The notes under the pieces are model-generated. The model ran no database searches. It was not told the DNA's origin and saw only the letters and a list, made by a program, of their open reading frames with translations. This document shows, piece by piece, positions 35,036 to 44,033 of a DNA stretch of 64,000 nucleotides. The position numbers and the translations under genes were made by a program. Origin of the DNA: Streptantibioticus silvisoli (GTDB taxonomy: Bacteria; Actinomycetota; Actinomycetes; Streptomycetales; Streptomycetaceae); assembly GCF_027947535.2 (NCBI RefSeq), contig NZ_JAAGKO020000006.1, forward strand, positions 124,001 to 188,000, given 5' to 3'. How positions within the stretch are numbered: the stretch's first letter is position 1; each line of letters opens with the position of its first letter.

Positions 35036-36370
35036 GTGACGGATCACGATTCCCCCGGGTCGGAACCGGTCGCGGGGACGGAGTCGGTCGTACGGCCGGA
35101 GCACGGCGCACCGTCGGAACCGGTCGCAGGCGCGGAACCGGTCGTACCGTCGGAGTCGGTCGCAACGTCGGCTCGCGAGGGGGGACCGGGTGCCGGCGTA
35201 CCCGTCGACGCCGGGTCCTCGCGGCGGCGGAGGGGCGGCGGCGCCGTGCGGACGCTGCGCTGGGTCGCCATACTCGTCCTGCTGTTCCTCCTGCCCTGGT
35301 GGACGCTGTTCTCCCCCGGCGCCGGCTGGCCGCTCCCGGTGGTCGTGGCCGGCACGGTCCTGTTCGCCGCCGCGGTGCCCGCCCTGCCGGTGCTGATGGT
35401 CAGGGGGCACGGGCGCCGGCGGTCCGACCGGGCGGCACGCGTCGCCGACACCACCCTCGGGGTGGTCTGGGTGCTGTTCGCCTGGTCGGTGCTGAGCCTG
35501 CTGCTGCGGCTCGGCCTGTACGCGTTCGGCGTCGGGAACCCGGACCGCTCCAGGATCGTGGCCGTCGCCGTCGCGGTGGTCGCGGCCGCACTGCTGGCCG
35601 GGGGGTACCGCGAGGCCATGCGGCTGCCCCGGGTCAAGCGGCTGGACGTCACCGTTCCGCGGCTCGGACGCGGTCTGGACGGGACGCGGATCGTCGTGCT
35701 GGCCGACACCCACTACGGACCGATCGACCGCGCCGGATGGTCGGCGCGGGTCGCCGGGGCGGTCAACGAACTGGACGCCGACATCGTCTGCCACGCCGGC
35801 GACATCGCCGACGGCACCCCGGAGCAGCGCCGGGAGCAGGCCGCGCCGCTCGGCACGATGCGCGCACGACTGGCGAAGGTGTACGTCACCGGGAACCACG
35901 AGTACTCCGGCGAGGCCCAGGGCTGGCTCGACCTCATGGAGGAACTGGGCTGGGAGCCGCTGCACAACCGCCACGTCGTGGTCGGACGCGGCGGGGACGA
36001 TCTGGTGCTCGCGGGCGTGGACGACGTGACCGCGGCGTCCTCCGGGCAGACCGGACACCGCGCGAACCTGGACGGCGCACTGGCCGGCGCGGACCCGGAC
36101 CTGCCGGTCCTGCTCGTCGCCCACCAGCCCAAGTACGTCGCCCAGGCCGCGAGCGCCGGCATCGACCTGCAGATCTCCGGACACACCCACGGCGGACAGA
36201 TCTGGCCGTTCCACTACCTCGTCCGGATCGACCAGCCGGTGGTGCACGGCCTGAGCCTGCACGGAACGCGCACCCAGCTCTACACCAGCCGCGGCGCCGG
36301 CTTCTGGGGCCCGCCCTTCCGGATCTTCGCACCCAGCGAGATCACGCTGCTCACTCTGCGGTCGGCGTAG
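35036..36370 (+). CDS. Membrane-anchored metallophosphoesterase
   Basis: 444 residues from GTG 35036, with GAGGGG about 8 nt upstream; ATG 34994 is possible but lacks a ribosome site. The N-terminal ~70 residues are a disordered run with imperfect SEPVAG-like repeats. Hydrophobic segments follow near 75-125 and 140-190 (about four helices). The catalytic domain carries the calcineurin-type motif set: DTHYG (about 223), GDIADG, GNHEY (about 286), AHQP and GHTHGG (about 382). These coordinate two metal ions for phosphoester hydrolysis. Such YkuE/YaeI-like proteins are common in Streptomyces; the substrate is unknown. No link to the neighbouring cluster is evident. Confidence 0.9.
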   Translation: MTDHDSPGSEPVAGTESVVRPEHGAPSEPVAGAEPVVPSESVATSAREGGPGAGVPVDAGSSRRRRGGGAVRTLRWVAILVLLFLLPWWTLFSPGAGWPLPVVVAGTVLFAAAVPALPVLMVRGHGRRRSDRAARVADTTLGVVWVLFAWSVLSLLLRLGLYAFGVGNPDRSRIVAVAVAVVAAALLAGGYREAMRLPRVKRLDVTVPRLGRGLDGTRIVVLADTHYGPIDRAGWSARVAGAVNELDADIVCHAGDIADGTPEQRREQAAPLGTMRARLAKVYVTGNHEYSGEAQGWLDLMEELGWEPLHNRHVVVGRGGDDLVLAGVDDVTAASSGQTGHRANLDGALAGADPDLPVLLVAHQPKYVAQAASAGIDLQISGHTHGGQIWPFHYLVRIDQPVVHGLSLHGTRTQLYTSRGAGFWGPPFRIFAPSEITLLTLRSA

Positions 36371-36553
36371 CGCCGTCGCGGTGACCGCCGGTGGGCCGGC
36401 GTGGCGCCGGCGCGGGGACGGCCTGCGGTGCCGGTGCGGAAAGCCGGTGCGTCGCGATGACCCGGTGCGTCGCGCCGGCCCGCGGCAGTTGCGAAGACCC
36501 GGCGCGACATACCCAGCGCGCAGGCGGACGGGTGAGGCGGACGGGCGACGCGG

Positions 36554-37285
36554 CTACGACTTCAGCTTCACCTCGTGCGACGACTCCGACGAGAGCGTCT
36601 GATTGCCGCAGTGGTCCAGCACCGCCTGCATCGCCGCCTTCTCCTTGGCCGTGACCCACAGGTGGTACTTGGACTTCACCGCGATCTGCCGCTTCACGTA
36701 CTCGCAGTCGAACGACTTCTGCGCCGGCAGCCACTCCGAGGCGTCGTCATCGGACTTGCCCATGTTCGCCGGGCCGTCCGCGGCGAGGAGGTTCAGCGGG
36801 TCGTTCGCCAGCTCCTTGCGCTCGGCCAGCGGCAGCTTCGACGCACCCGTCACCCAGGCGTTCCCCAACGGCACCAAGTGGTCGATCTGCACGGCCGACG
36901 ACGTGGCCCGGCCCCGCTTGAACTTGATCGTCCGGCCCGTGTACGGGTCCTTCAACGAGCCCGATATCACCGTGCACTTGCCCGACCGCTTCACCGCCGT
37001 CAGATCCCGGTCCAGTATGTCGTCGCGCGTGTCGCAGTGGTTGTGGCCGCCCGTGGCGTTCTGCGCGTCCGTCCACGCGGCGCCGAAGTTCTTCAGCCTG
37101 TTGTAGGTCGACATCGAGCCGTCCGGCTTCACCGCGAGCTTCGCCAACACCGCCGCGGCCGAACCCGCGGCCGGCCCCGCCGCCCGGTCCGTGCTCGGCA
37201 CCACCGTCTTCGGCTGGCACCCCGCCACCCCCGACACGGCGACCAGCGCGACAGCGGTGACCAGACAACGACGTGACGACCTCAT
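36554..37285 (-). CDS. Exported HNH-family (DUF1524-like) nuclease
   Basis: 243 residues from ATG at 37285, with GGGAGG four bases upstream. The N-terminus (RR, hydrophobic core, VSGVAGC) looks like a lipoprotein or Sec signal with a possible lipobox Cys near residue 25. The body has the pattern seen in secreted actinobacterial HNH proteins: HNHCDTRDDIL, QIDHLVPLGNAW (HNH His) and ANDPLNLLAADGPANMGK (Asn) motifs. The likely role is extracellular nucleic acid cleavage. It stands alone and converges with the metallophosphoesterase gene. Confidence 0.88.
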   Translation of the reverse strand: MRSSRRCLVTAVALVAVSGVAGCQPKTVVPSTDRAAGPAAGSAAAVLAKLAVKPDGSMSTYNRLKNFGAAWTDAQNATGGHNHCDTRDDILDRDLTAVKRSGKCTVISGSLKDPYTGRTIKFKRGRATSSAVQIDHLVPLGNAWVTGASKLPLAERKELANDPLNLLAADGPANMGKSDDDASEWLPAQKSFDCEYVKRQIAVKSKYHLWVTAKEKAAMQAVLDHCGNQTLSSESSHEVKLKS

Positions 37286-37429
37286 GGAACCTCCCGGATG
37301 CGAACCCCCGTTGGGGTGATGCCCGGGTTGTATCCCAACCGGCCCGTGACGGCCAATCACCAGCCGAATGAGCACCTCCGGCTCACCCGGCAGGGCCGTA
37401 GCGCGCGGGCGACGGTGTCGTTCGTCATG

Positions 37430-39142
37430 TCATGCCTGCGCCGAGTCGGCGCGGTCCGGTGCCGCCAGGCGACGCAGCGCGTGCAGGTCGGTCTTGCCGT
37501 TGGGGGTCAGGGGCATCGCGTCCAGCGTGACGAAGTACCGCGGCACCATGGCCTCCGGCAGCGACCGCCCCGCGTACGCCCGCAGCGCGGCCGTCTCCAG
37601 CGGGGCGCCGACGGTGCAGAACGCGGTCAGCTCGGGGGCGGCCGGCGGACCGGTGACGAGCACCGCGCAGCCGCCGATGTCCGGGTGGCGGCACAGAACG
37701 GCCTCGATCTCCTCCAGTTCCATCCGCACGCCCGACACCTTCACCTGGCGGTCGGTGCGGCCCAGGTAGTGCACGACCCCGTCCCCGAACCTGGCCAGGT
37801 CCCCGGTGCGGTAGAGCCGCCCGGTGGGCGAGTGCGGGTCGAGCCCGTCGGCGTGGAAGGCGGCCGCGTCGTTCACCGGGTCGTTGACGTAGCCGAGCCC
37901 CACCACGACCCCGCCGACGAAGAGCTCTCCCGCCTCGCCCGGTTCCGCCGCCCGCCACGCGCCGTTCCCGTCGGACACGAGCAGGTAGAGGCGGGCGCCG
38001 GTGATCGGACGGCCCACCGGCAGCCGTTCGCGCGCGGTGTCGGCCGCGGTCACCTCGTGGTGCGTGACGTCGTCGGAGCACTCGGTCGGCCCGTAGGCGT
38101 TCAGCAGCCGTACGTGGTCCGCCGCCGCCAGCACCCGCGCGGCCAACGCGGGACGCAGTTCCTCACCGGTGGAGATCAGCCAGCGCAGGGCGGGCAGCGA
38201 CCGGCCGGCGCGGCGTTCGGCGGCACGCACGATCCAGCCCACGACGGTCGGCACCAGCTCGACTACGGTCACCGCGTGCTGTTCGAGGGCACGCACCAGC
38301 GCCCGCGGGAACTTCAGGTCGGCCTGGCGGACGACCACCACGGTGCCGCCGGCCAGTAAGGGGGCGAGCATCTGCCAGATCGAGATGTCGAACACCAGGG
38401 GCGCGGTGAACGCCACCTTGTCGTCGGCGGTGAGCGACAGGTCGTCCACCTTGGCCCACAGGTGGTTCATCATGCCCCGGTGCTCCACCAGCGCGCCCTT
38501 GGGCCGTCCGGTGGTGCCGGAGGTGAAGACGCAGTACCGCGCCTCCAGCGCCCGGTCGCCGGCCACCGGCGGGACACCGTCGCCCGCCGGGGCGTCGGCG
38601 CGCGGCGCCCCGAGCACCGCGACGCCCACGTCCGCGGCGGCGGTTACGGACGCGGCGGCGGACACGGACGCGCCGCCCGCGCCGGCCGGGTACGCCAGCA
38701 GCAGGGCCGCGCCCGCCCGCCGCAGCACATCGGCGACCCGCTGCGCCGGCCAGGCGGTGTGCACCGGCAGGTAGACCGCGCCGAGGCTCTCCAGGGCGAG
38801 CAGGACGGCGACGCTGTCGGCGCACCGCTCGCCCGCGGCGGCGACGATGTCGCCCGCCCGGCAGCCCGCCGCGCGCAGGGCGGTGGCGAACTGGCCGGTG
38901 CGGTGCAGCAGTTGGGCGTAGGTCCACACGACGTCGCCGTCGACGACCGCCGTCCGCTGCGGCACGCTCGCCGCGGTGTCCGCGACGTACGCGAGAACCG
39001 GCACGCCCAGCGGGGCGTCCTGCCCACCGCTCTGTTCACGGCCCTGCCCACCGCTCTGTTCACGGCTGAGCGCACGCTCGGCGGCGGCCCGCGCCGCCCC
39101 GGCCGCGAGGGGGAGGTCCGCCCGGCGGTCCGGGGTCAGCAC
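37430..39142 (-). CDS. Stand-alone amino-acid adenylation enzyme (NRPS A-domain-like)
   Basis: 570 residues. Core motifs of an adenylating enzyme are present: FTSGTTGRPKG, PLVFDIS, NAYGPTE, YRTGDLARF, GRTDRQVKVSG and a C-terminal NGKTD lysine. Specificity positions read approximately D-I-W-E-I-T-A-D-D-K, which I cannot assign to an amino acid. No carrier-protein or condensation domain is attached, and none lies nearby. The first ~45 residues are Ala-rich with a duplicated EQSGGQ segment, so the true start may be internal. It could load a carrier elsewhere in the genome or be a leftover of a lost cluster. Confidence 0.88.
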   Translation of the reverse strand: MLTPDRRADLPLAAGAARAAAERALSREQSGGQGREQSGGQDAPLGVPVLAYVADTAASVPQRTAVVDGDVVWTYAQLLHRTGQFATALRAAGCRAGDIVAAAGERCADSVAVLLALESLGAVYLPVHTAWPAQRVADVLRRAGAALLLAYPAGAGGASVSAAASVTAAADVGVAVLGAPRADAPAGDGVPPVAGDRALEARYCVFTSGTTGRPKGALVEHRGMMNHLWAKVDDLSLTADDKVAFTAPLVFDISIWQMLAPLLAGGTVVVVRQADLKFPRALVRALEQHAVTVVELVPTVVGWIVRAAERRAGRSLPALRWLISTGEELRPALAARVLAAADHVRLLNAYGPTECSDDVTHHEVTAADTARERLPVGRPITGARLYLLVSDGNGAWRAAEPGEAGELFVGGVVVGLGYVNDPVNDAAAFHADGLDPHSPTGRLYRTGDLARFGDGVVHYLGRTDRQVKVSGVRMELEEIEAVLCRHPDIGGCAVLVTGPPAAPELTAFCTVGAPLETAALRAYAGRSLPEAMVPRYFVTLDAMPLTPNGKTDLHALRRLAAPDRADSAQA

Positions 39143-39864
39143 GGGTCACCGCCGGTGCGGTGCGGGGCGGGTTCGTGGCGGCGCCCCTCGCTAGGTGCGC
39201 GGCGGCGGGGGCGCGGCGGCGCAGGGGGCGCAGGTGCGGTCGGGGCGGATGCCCAGGGGCGCCGCGCCGGTGGGAGCGGCACCGCGGGCCGTCGGCCGGC
39301 CGGCGGGTGCGAGGCCGGCGCCGGCGGGGCGTACTGCTGCGACGGCTCAGGTTCATCGATGGCTTTGGGAAAACGATCCCGTTCACGGAAAGCCTGACCA
39401 TTCCGCCGGCCCGGCCCGAGCCGGGTCTGCCGTGATCCGCTGCCGTCCGGTCCCCACGCGCCCGACACCCGCCCACCCCCGTGGCGTCAGCGGGCCTCGC
39501 GCCCGAGTCGAAGACTGCACGATCGCGACCGACTAACGATGCACCAGGTACGTGAAGCGGAACAGGGCTCGAACCGGCCAGTCTCAGCGGCACGCAGCGC
39601 GGCCGTCGTTGATGAGGGGGCGGGGGAGTGAGCAGGACGCGGTGGTCGGAGCCGCGCAGCAGAGCGGGGGCCACCACGCTTGGGAGTGCCGGGTAGCAAT
39701 GGCCGCCGGTGGGTTTCCGGCCGGTGGGGCGAGGGGCGTGATCATGGCTGTGGTCGCCACGGAACTCGTAGCGGTAGAACGCGATCGCGCAGAGGGTTGG
39801 CGTGTCCCGCTGTTGGCCGGGGTGAGCTCCAGGGCCGACCGCAGCAGTCAGCAGCCGGTGGGAG
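39143..39864. other. Intergenic stretch with no recognisable gene
   Basis: Open frames on both strands lack convincing codon bias or homology. It joins the transposase remnant on its right and is probably decayed mobile-element or gene DNA. Confidence 0.4.
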
Positions 39865-40083
39865 TTATGGGCGAGCTGGTCCGAATCGGCCCACCGCATT
39901 CGGCGCCGGACCGAGCTGGGCGGCCACATCCTTGTCCGACGCACCCGTCACGCGGACCAGGATGATCCGGCGCCGCAGGGCCCACGCCTGCGGCGCGGAG
40001 CGGCGCCGCACTTGTCCCTCCGGCGCCGCCCGCTCCTCGTCCGGCAAGATCAACTCGGCCTTCAGCCGCCCAGCACGCACCAC
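39865..40083 (-). pseudogene. Remnant of an IS630-type transposase (N-terminal helix-turn-helix part)
   Basis: 72 residues matching the start of IS630-family transposases as I know them: MVRAGRLKAEL, a run of EERAA, RRSAPQAWALRRRIIL and a DKDVAAQLG...AVGR helix-turn-helix. The frame then stops and the DDE catalytic part is absent. It is a decayed insertion. Confidence 0.7.
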
Positions 40084-40126
40084 CCCGCGACGCTACACAT
40101 CTGAACAGAATTCCTGACTCGGAAGA

Positions 40127-43100
40127 CTAGAACGACAGCATGGTGCAGAGCGGCAAAGTATCCTCACCCGAGGACTTCTTCCCCGCATTCCCCGCATTCT
40201 TCGCCGCTTCGGCCGCCGTTCGCATGGCCTCCGCAGACGTACCCGCCGGAGTGGCGCAGACCGCCTTCGGTTGACCGCTCTGCTCGGTCACCTTGTTCAC
40301 CACGATGCCGTGATCGGTCCCCCCGGGCGTCGTCGAATGGGAGAACTCGACCAGGCCGCCGGGCTGGTTGGACAAGTGAATCCTGTCCAACCCGGCCAGG
40401 ACCGAGGGCCGGTAGCCGCTGTGCACCGCGTCGGAGACGTCGGCCGCGTCCTGGACGGCTTCGATCGCCTCGAACGCCATGGCCAGTGTGCCGTCGTCGA
40501 ACATCTGCTGGTCGAGGATGCTCTGCGCCTCGGCCGGCGTCGTCGACGTGGACGCCGTGGACGTCCTGGAGGGCGAAGGGTTCGGAGCTGCGGAGTCCGC
40601 CGACCCGGGTGGCATGCCGCTCTCCCTGCTCAGCTGGGGAACGAGCTGCACGCTGTTCACCAGGACCGAACGCCCCCCGGTGAGGAGCGGATCGGCGAGG
40701 GCTGCGAAGTACACAGTCACGCCTTTGGGGACGAACACGTTGTCGAGGACGAAGTCGAGCTTGGTCAGGTCGTCCCCGGACAACAGGGAGAATTTTCTGT
40801 TCTTGCATTTGGAGTCCCCGGTGATGTCGCTGAGCAGCGCCGATACGTCCTCCGAGCGCCCGGCCAGGTAGACCACGCTCGCGGTGCCGTCGCATATCTG
40901 GTCGGTCGTCCCGGCGAATGAGATGTCGGCACCCGCCGGGTACGGGAGCGGTACCACCTGGTAGCCGGCCGCCTTCAGAGCGGCGGTGGCCGTCGACTTC
41001 TGCTGCTGGCTGTACCGGTCGTCCGTCCCCGCGGGGGCACGTGCCACCACGTACGCCTTCTTGAGGCTGTTCTTCCCGCTGTCCTTCAGTAGTTGGTGGA
41101 CCAGAGCGTTGGCCTCCTCCGTGTCGGTCGAGGCCAGGCCGAAGTAGTTCAGGTTGGAACTCAGCTTCGGTGAGGAGTTGGTGGTGTCCACGACCGCGAG
41201 GCCCTGGCGCTGGAGCAGTTTGACGGTGGCGTCGCTGTCGTCGGTGTCCCGTCCCAGACCGACGACCGCGACGATCGTGGGGTCCTTCTTGGCCATGGCG
41301 ACGACCTGCTGCGCCATCAGGTACTGGCGGCGCAGTTCCTGGCCGCCGTTCCCCAGGAGCACCTTCACTTTCGGGCCGTCCGACGCGCCGGTGTTGGCGT
41401 AGTTCTGTGCGAGGTAGACACCGGCCAGTTCCTCCAGCCCATTGCGCATCTGGGATGCCTGCTGCCCCTGCCAGATCGACAGCGGGCCCGCGTAGACCAC
41501 GGTGATGTGCGGGCTGTTGCCGATCGACCCGTTGGACGCGGTGATCCACTGCTCCAGTGTGCTCAGGGTGACGTCGTGGCCCATCCCGGTGCCGGGGTTG
41601 TCCGCCGTCGTGCCGTCGAGCCGGAACCCGGTGGTGTCGAACGGATAGGCCGCACTCGTCACCCCGATGCACTCCCTGCCGTTGCCCGTCACGTCCTTGA
41701 CGCGATGCAGGTCGTGGCTGCCGAACCACAGCCAGCGGTCGCTCCCGCAGTGATGGTCCTGGTAGCTCACCCCGCCCCAGACGAACAGGCCGAGAGCGGC
41801 CGCGAGGAGTGCTATGAGGGTCGGGAGCGACCACAGCCTGAGCCAGAGGCGACGCTTCGGCTCCCGGGGGTTCCTGAGCTTCTCGGTGGCCGGCGAGGTG
41901 AAGAGGTTGTTCTCCATGGCGCGCTTCAACACCCAGGGGCGTCCCTTCGGCGACTGCCCCAGCCGCAGCCCGCTGATCCACGTTCTGAAACGTTCCTCGT
42001 CGAAGTGGTCCGACGGCATGCGGTCGGGATCCCACGGATGCGCCGTGTTCAGGCCTTCCAGGTCGTCCGGGGCCATGCCGGCGAACACCAGCAACGGGTC
42101 CACCTCGCTGCGGCGGCTGCGTACGTCGTTGATCGCCCCGAGCAGCGCAGCGTGCCCGTCCGCGACCGTTGCCCTCGGCAGGAAGAGGATGGGAGGCGTC
42201 GGTCGCTTGAGGCGGCGCAGGTCGATCCGGCGCGGCAGGTAGAGCGCCCGCAGGTCTTCCAGCAGCGCCAGGGTGCGGAACTGGAGCAGGTACAGCCTGC
42301 TCTCGTTGTCCTTCTCGCCCTCCTCGCACGCTGACTGCCCCCTGCCCGCCGGTTCCGACCGCACGGCAGGGGCTGCGTCGGCACCTGCGGAGCCGGCAGC
42401 GTCCGGTTGGATGGTCCCGGATGGCTGACCGCCGTCACCGGTGCCGGTCGATTCGGGGGAGACCCTGGCGAACTCGTTCGCCAGTTCCTGGGCACGCTTG
42501 GTCATCACCCGCCCGGAAGCGCGCGGATTCCACCAGGACCACATCTGAGTGGTGATCTGCTCGGTGGCGAGGAAGGTGTTCCTGGAGAACCAGCGGTTGA
42601 TCCGGCTCAACCAGAGCAGCTGCGGCCGCAGGTAGGGAGCCAGCCGGTAGAGCACGACCACCAGGAACACCGCGGAGAGCACGACCAGCAGCAGATGCAA
42701 CCTGCCGCCCAGGTACCCGGTCAGTGCCAGGAGCACCAAGGTGCTGAAGATGCCCCCGATGTCGAGGAGCGGTTTGAGCTCTATCCCCAGCCGTGAGTTC
42801 TCCCACTGCAACTGGCTCCGCCAACGGTGTTGGCGGAGCCAGGCGATCCTTGCTCGATCGGCCTTCGGCGTGTTGTTCCGCAGAGGTTCCTGGACAGGCT
42901 CCTGCGCGGCTTCCTCCACGGCCCTCTGCGTCGACGCCTTTGACGCCTCCTCGATCGCCTTGATGAGGTTGCTGCGGGGGAAGGACGGTTTCCGGGAGCG
43001 CGGCAGGTCGGTCGCCCCCCAGTTGTCCGGATTGGTCAACTCGTCCAGCAGATGGAACGCCCTCTCGTACTGCTGGCGGCGCTCGCCCGTCACCACCGCT

Positions 43101-43450
43101 TCGTCCTCGGTCGGCCCGCACCTCGGTGCGGACAGGTCGAGGCGGTCCTTCGCGGGGTAGCAGATCAGTCCGCCAGCGAGGTGGCGCCTGTGCATCGCAT
43201 GGATCAGTTCCTCTATCCGCCTGTCCGGCCCCGCCGCCGTCCCCGTTGCTGCTCCGGCCCCTCCTTGCCCAACGGCAGGAGTGGGGCAACCGGTCTGCTC
43301 CGCCCCGGGTTCCTCCGCGCACGGTGGTGTCTCCGCCGTCAGGACGACGATCGGCATGAGGGCGTGTTCGGTACGGAACCAGCGCACCAGGTCGGCAGCC
43401 ATGTTGAGTGCTGTCGTCATTGCCTGCGAGCTGCTGACGTTCTTGGTCAT
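40127..43450 (-). CDS. 1107-residue membrane protein with an extracytoplasmic type 1 periplasmic-binding-protein domain
   Basis: Start ATG at 43450. The N-terminal ~225 residues are soluble and unrecognised, including a hydrophobic strand PIVVLTAE. Two membrane segments follow near 228-272 (FSTLVLLALTGYL, LLLVVLSAVFLVVVLY). A soluble region with Pro/Gly/Ser-rich linker and an ILFLPRATVADGHAALL segment precedes a third membrane helix near 545 (LPTLIALLAAALGLFVW). After it comes a branched-chain-amino-acid-receptor-like binding domain (ITVVYAGPLS, GQELRRQYLMAQQVV, VVAVVGLGRDTDD, NYFGLASTDTEEA). There is no transporter permease nearby. The layout suggests a sensor that binds an extracellular ligand and signals inward. 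The binding-domain call is fairly firm; the function is unknown. Confidence 0.85.
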   Translation of the reverse strand: MTKNVSSSQAMTTALNMAADLVRWFRTEHALMPIVVLTAETPPCAEEPGAEQTGCPTPAVGQGGAGAATGTAAGPDRRIEELIHAMHRRHLAGGLICYPAKDRLDLSAPRCGPTEDEAVVTGERRQQYERAFHLLDELTNPDNWGATDLPRSRKPSFPRSNLIKAIEEASKASTQRAVEEAAQEPVQEPLRNNTPKADRARIAWLRQHRWRSQLQWENSRLGIELKPLLDIGGIFSTLVLLALTGYLGGRLHLLLVVLSAVFLVVVLYRLAPYLRPQLLWLSRINRWFSRNTFLATEQITTQMWSWWNPRASGRVMTKRAQELANEFARVSPESTGTGDGGQPSGTIQPDAAGSAGADAAPAVRSEPAGRGQSACEEGEKDNESRLYLLQFRTLALLEDLRALYLPRRIDLRRLKRPTPPILFLPRATVADGHAALLGAINDVRSRRSEVDPLLVFAGMAPDDLEGLNTAHPWDPDRMPSDHFDEERFRTWISGLRLGQSPKGRPWVLKRAMENNLFTSPATEKLRNPREPKRRLWLRLWSLPTLIALLAAALGLFVWGGVSYQDHHCGSDRWLWFGSHDLHRVKDVTGNGRECIGVTSAAYPFDTTGFRLDGTTADNPGTGMGHDVTLSTLEQWITASNGSIGNSPHITVVYAGPLSIWQGQQASQMRNGLEELAGVYLAQNYANTGASDGPKVKVLLGNGGQELRRQYLMAQQVVAMAKKDPTIVAVVGLGRDTDDSDATVKLLQRQGLAVVDTTNSSPKLSSNLNYFGLASTDTEEANALVHQLLKDSGKNSLKKAYVVARAPAGTDDRYSQQQKSTATAALKAAGYQVVPLPYPAGADISFAGTTDQICDGTASVVYLAGRSEDVSALLSDITGDSKCKNRKFSLLSGDDLTKLDFVLDNVFVPKGVTVYFAALADPLLTGGRSVLVNSVQLVPQLSRESGMPPGSADSAAPNPSPSRTSTASTSTTPAEAQSILDQQMFDDGTLAMAFEAIEAVQDAADVSDAVHSGYRPSVLAGLDRIHLSNQPGGLVEFSHSTTPGGTDHGIVVNKVTEQSGQPKAVCATPAGTSAEAMRTAAEAAKNAGNAGKKSSGEDTLPLCTMLSF

Positions 43451-43647
43451 GCGGCCTCCGTCAGACCGGGGCGCCGGGCGGCGGGGGTGCCCTGCGTCGC
43501 AGTGGGAAGGTCAAGATAGCCAGCAACTGGACTTGTGAGTAAGGAAGTTGATGCGCGGAGGAATCCATTCAGGACACGGGGATTGCTTGCGCACGTTCGA
43601 CGCGGCACCTCTCCGCTACGGACACCGGCAAACGAGTGCGGGGCCGC

Positions 43648-43722
43648 GATCGGTGTCTGCGCGAGGCCGTGCGGCGCCTGACGCGGCAGGGCATCCTGCA
43701 CCGCACCGCACCGCAGCGCTGA
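43648..43722 (+). pseudogene. Possible fragment of a GntR-type winged helix
   Basis: A short reading of about 24 residues (LREAVRRLTRQGILHRTA, then a stop) resembles the recognition helix of GntR regulators. No start and no effector domain are present. Weak support. Confidence 0.3.
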
Positions 43723-43964
43723 CCTCCAACCGTCGCCGTCGCCGACCGTCTCGGCGAACGGGACGCCCCCGCTCGCGAGGGGACCGTACGGCGGCACCGC
43801 GGCCGTACTGCTGCTCTGCCGGAACGCCCCCGCTCGCGCCGGCACCCCGTGCTTCCGTCGTCCGTCCGACCCCGCCGTGACCACGCTGCTACGCCTCCGT
43901 CCCCGGTCGCGGGGCGGCCCGGGTGAGGCTTGCGCTGGTAAGGTCGAGTCACGCTTGCAGACAG

Positions 43965-43999
43965 CCTGGGCCCGTGCCGGACAAAGGTACGGGCCCAGG
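43965..43999 (+). promoter_or_regulatory. Hairpin in the 5' leader of the DEAD-box helicase gene
   Basis: A 14-bp stem (43965-43978 with 43986-43999, one G-U pair) and 7-nt loop lie 34 bp before the helicase start. It could be an attenuator or a structure on which the helicase acts to control its own mRNA. Confidence 0.5.
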
Positions 44000-44033
44000 T
44001 CCGTTCGGGGCGCCGGACCGAGGAGGTACCCCC

